Origin: an uncultured Clostridia bacterium
GTDB lineage: Bacteria > Bacillota > Clostridia > Christensenellales > Borkfalkiaceae
DNA length: 6,800 nt
Direction: 5' to 3'
Assembly (NCBI GenBank): GCA_934254755.1
Contig: CAKQMM010000061.1
Span: forward strand, 1-6,800
Made by a program: the position numbers and the translations under genes. Within the stretch, counting starts at the first letter, position 1. Each line of letters begins with the position of its first letter. Shown in pieces: positions 6,567 through 6,800 of the stretch. The notes beneath the pieces are model-generated. The model was not told where the DNA came from. It saw only the letters and a list, made by a program, of their open reading frames with translations, and did not search any database.

Positions 6567-6594
6567 CGTAGGGGTCGGCGCCTCGACGACCCGC
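6567..6594. repeat. 28-bp GC-rich palindromic repeat, copy 2
   Basis: This copy starts 64 bases after copy 1 in the same orientation. GGGTCG at 6572-6577 pairs perfectly with CGACCC at 6587-6592 around a 9-base loop. Units of this type look like dispersed intergenic repeats of the host genome, which is inferred from the pattern and not shown by this window alone. Confidence 0.7.
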
Positions 6595-6616
6595 ATATTG
6601 ATAACTACACTTTGTT

Positions 6617-6652
6617 GTCATTCTGAGCGAGCGGTAGCGAAAGCGAAGAATC
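6617..6652. repeat. Dispersed-type palindromic element (GTCATTCTGAGCG ... GCGAAGAATCT)
   Basis: The stretch starts with GTCATTCTGAGCGAGCGG and ends in AGCGAAGAATCTC. ATTCT at 6620-6624 and AGAAT at 6647-6651 are its inverted ends, with iterated AGCG units between. The pattern resembles an intergenic repeat seen many times in some bacterial genomes; that recognition is from memory. It lies about 50 bases before the purB start. Confidence 0.55.
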
Positions 6653-6700
6653 TCGCGGAAGCGATAAAAACCCAAAAAATTCAACCAAAACGGAGAAAGC

Positions 6701-6800
6701 ATGGCAGAATTTTACGAAAACCCCTTGTGTTTACGATACGCAAGCGACGAAATGAAACGCATTTTTTCAAACGACAAAAAGTTTTCCACCTGGCGTAAGC
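6701..6800 (+). CDS. purB: Adenylosuccinate lyase, N-terminal fragment (runs off the window)
   Basis: Only the first 33 codons are present, but they read MAEFYENPLCLRYASDEM and then a stretch ending IFSNDKKFSTWRK. This matches the start of adenylosuccinate lyase, where the Y-x-N-P-L-x-x-RYAS and M-x-x-IFS-x-x-K-KF-x-TWR patterns are highly characteristic. The enzyme removes fumarate from SAICAR and adenylosuccinate in purine synthesis. CGGAG at 6691-6695 with a 5-base spacer supports the ATG. It is separated from pyrG by a repeat-rich gap with its own candidate promoter, so it is probably a different transcription unit. Catalytic residues lie beyond the window. Confidence 0.88.
   Translation, partial: MAEFYENPLCLRYASDEMKRIFSNDKKFSTWRK

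Larger units (their letters stand above)
6403..6700. other. Intergenic region pyrG-purB with promoter and repeats
   Basis: This 298-bp stretch has no supported gene. It begins with a small GC hairpin (GCGG at 6404-6407, CCGC at 6413-6416) that lacks a T tract, then an AT-rich inverted repeat over a candidate promoter (6421-6454). From about 6463 to 6660 base composition rises sharply in GC and repeats dominate. No riboswitch or tRNA pattern was recognised. The open frames that cross it on either strand have no start-site support and resemble no family. Confidence 0.6.

Noticed and set aside
6448..6798. Two open frames (minus 6448-6702, plus 6553-6798) across the pyrG-purB spacer
   Set aside because: Both run through the repeats, and the plus one overlaps purB in another frame; no start signal or family resemblance.

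Overview
The window carries one co-directional gene block on the + strand, centred on ammonium assimilation. In order it holds the C-terminal part of a glutamate synthase glutaminase (GlxB-like), the FMN/iron-sulfur glutamate synthase core (GlxD-like), the GXGXG beta-helix subunit (GlxC-like), a short class I glutamine synthetase (glnA), an ANTAR RNA-binding response regulator and CTP synthase (pyrG). After a 298-bp intergenic stretch with repeats comes the first 33 codons of adenylosuccinate lyase (purB), which runs off the right edge. No mobile element, CRISPR array, tRNA or rRNA was seen.

The organism is most likely an anaerobic member of Bacillota, class Clostridia. The grounds are purine-rich AGGAG-type ribosome-binding sites, a split ferredoxin-type glutamate synthase instead of the large fused GltB, a glutamine synthetase without the adenylylation segment, and a glnA-ANTAR regulator pair as known from clostridia. 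GC content is moderate in the genes, and the spacers upstream of glxC and pyrG are AT-rich. A finer placement cannot be made from this sequence.

Layout: 1-649 glxB-like; 660-2162 glxD-like; a 125-bp AT-rich gap with a small perfect inverted repeat; 2288-2995 glxC-like with a TTG start; 3006-4157 glnA; 4167-4742 ANTAR regulator; 4786-6402 pyrG; 6403-6700 spacer with a candidate promoter, a duplicated 28-bp GC-rich repeat and a dispersed-type palindromic element; 6701-end purB. Gaps of 9-10 bp at three of the junctions suggest operon-like expression with coupled translation.

The genes form a logical set. Glutamine synthetase makes glutamine, the three-part glutamate synthase turns glutamine plus 2-oxoglutarate into two glutamates using reduced ferredoxin or a similar donor, and CTP synthase spends glutamine on nucleotide synthesis. 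The ANTAR protein is the likely regulator, acting on nascent RNA.

This is mainly a recognisable nitrogen-assimilation locus, not a wholly new system. The points that deserve a second look are: an in-frame TAA inside what looks like conserved GlxB sequence at the left edge; a glutamine synthetase that is short at its C-terminus and has a Lys where the catalytic-flap Glu is expected; a receiver domain without the phospho-acceptor Asp; and the promoter and repeats ahead of purB.
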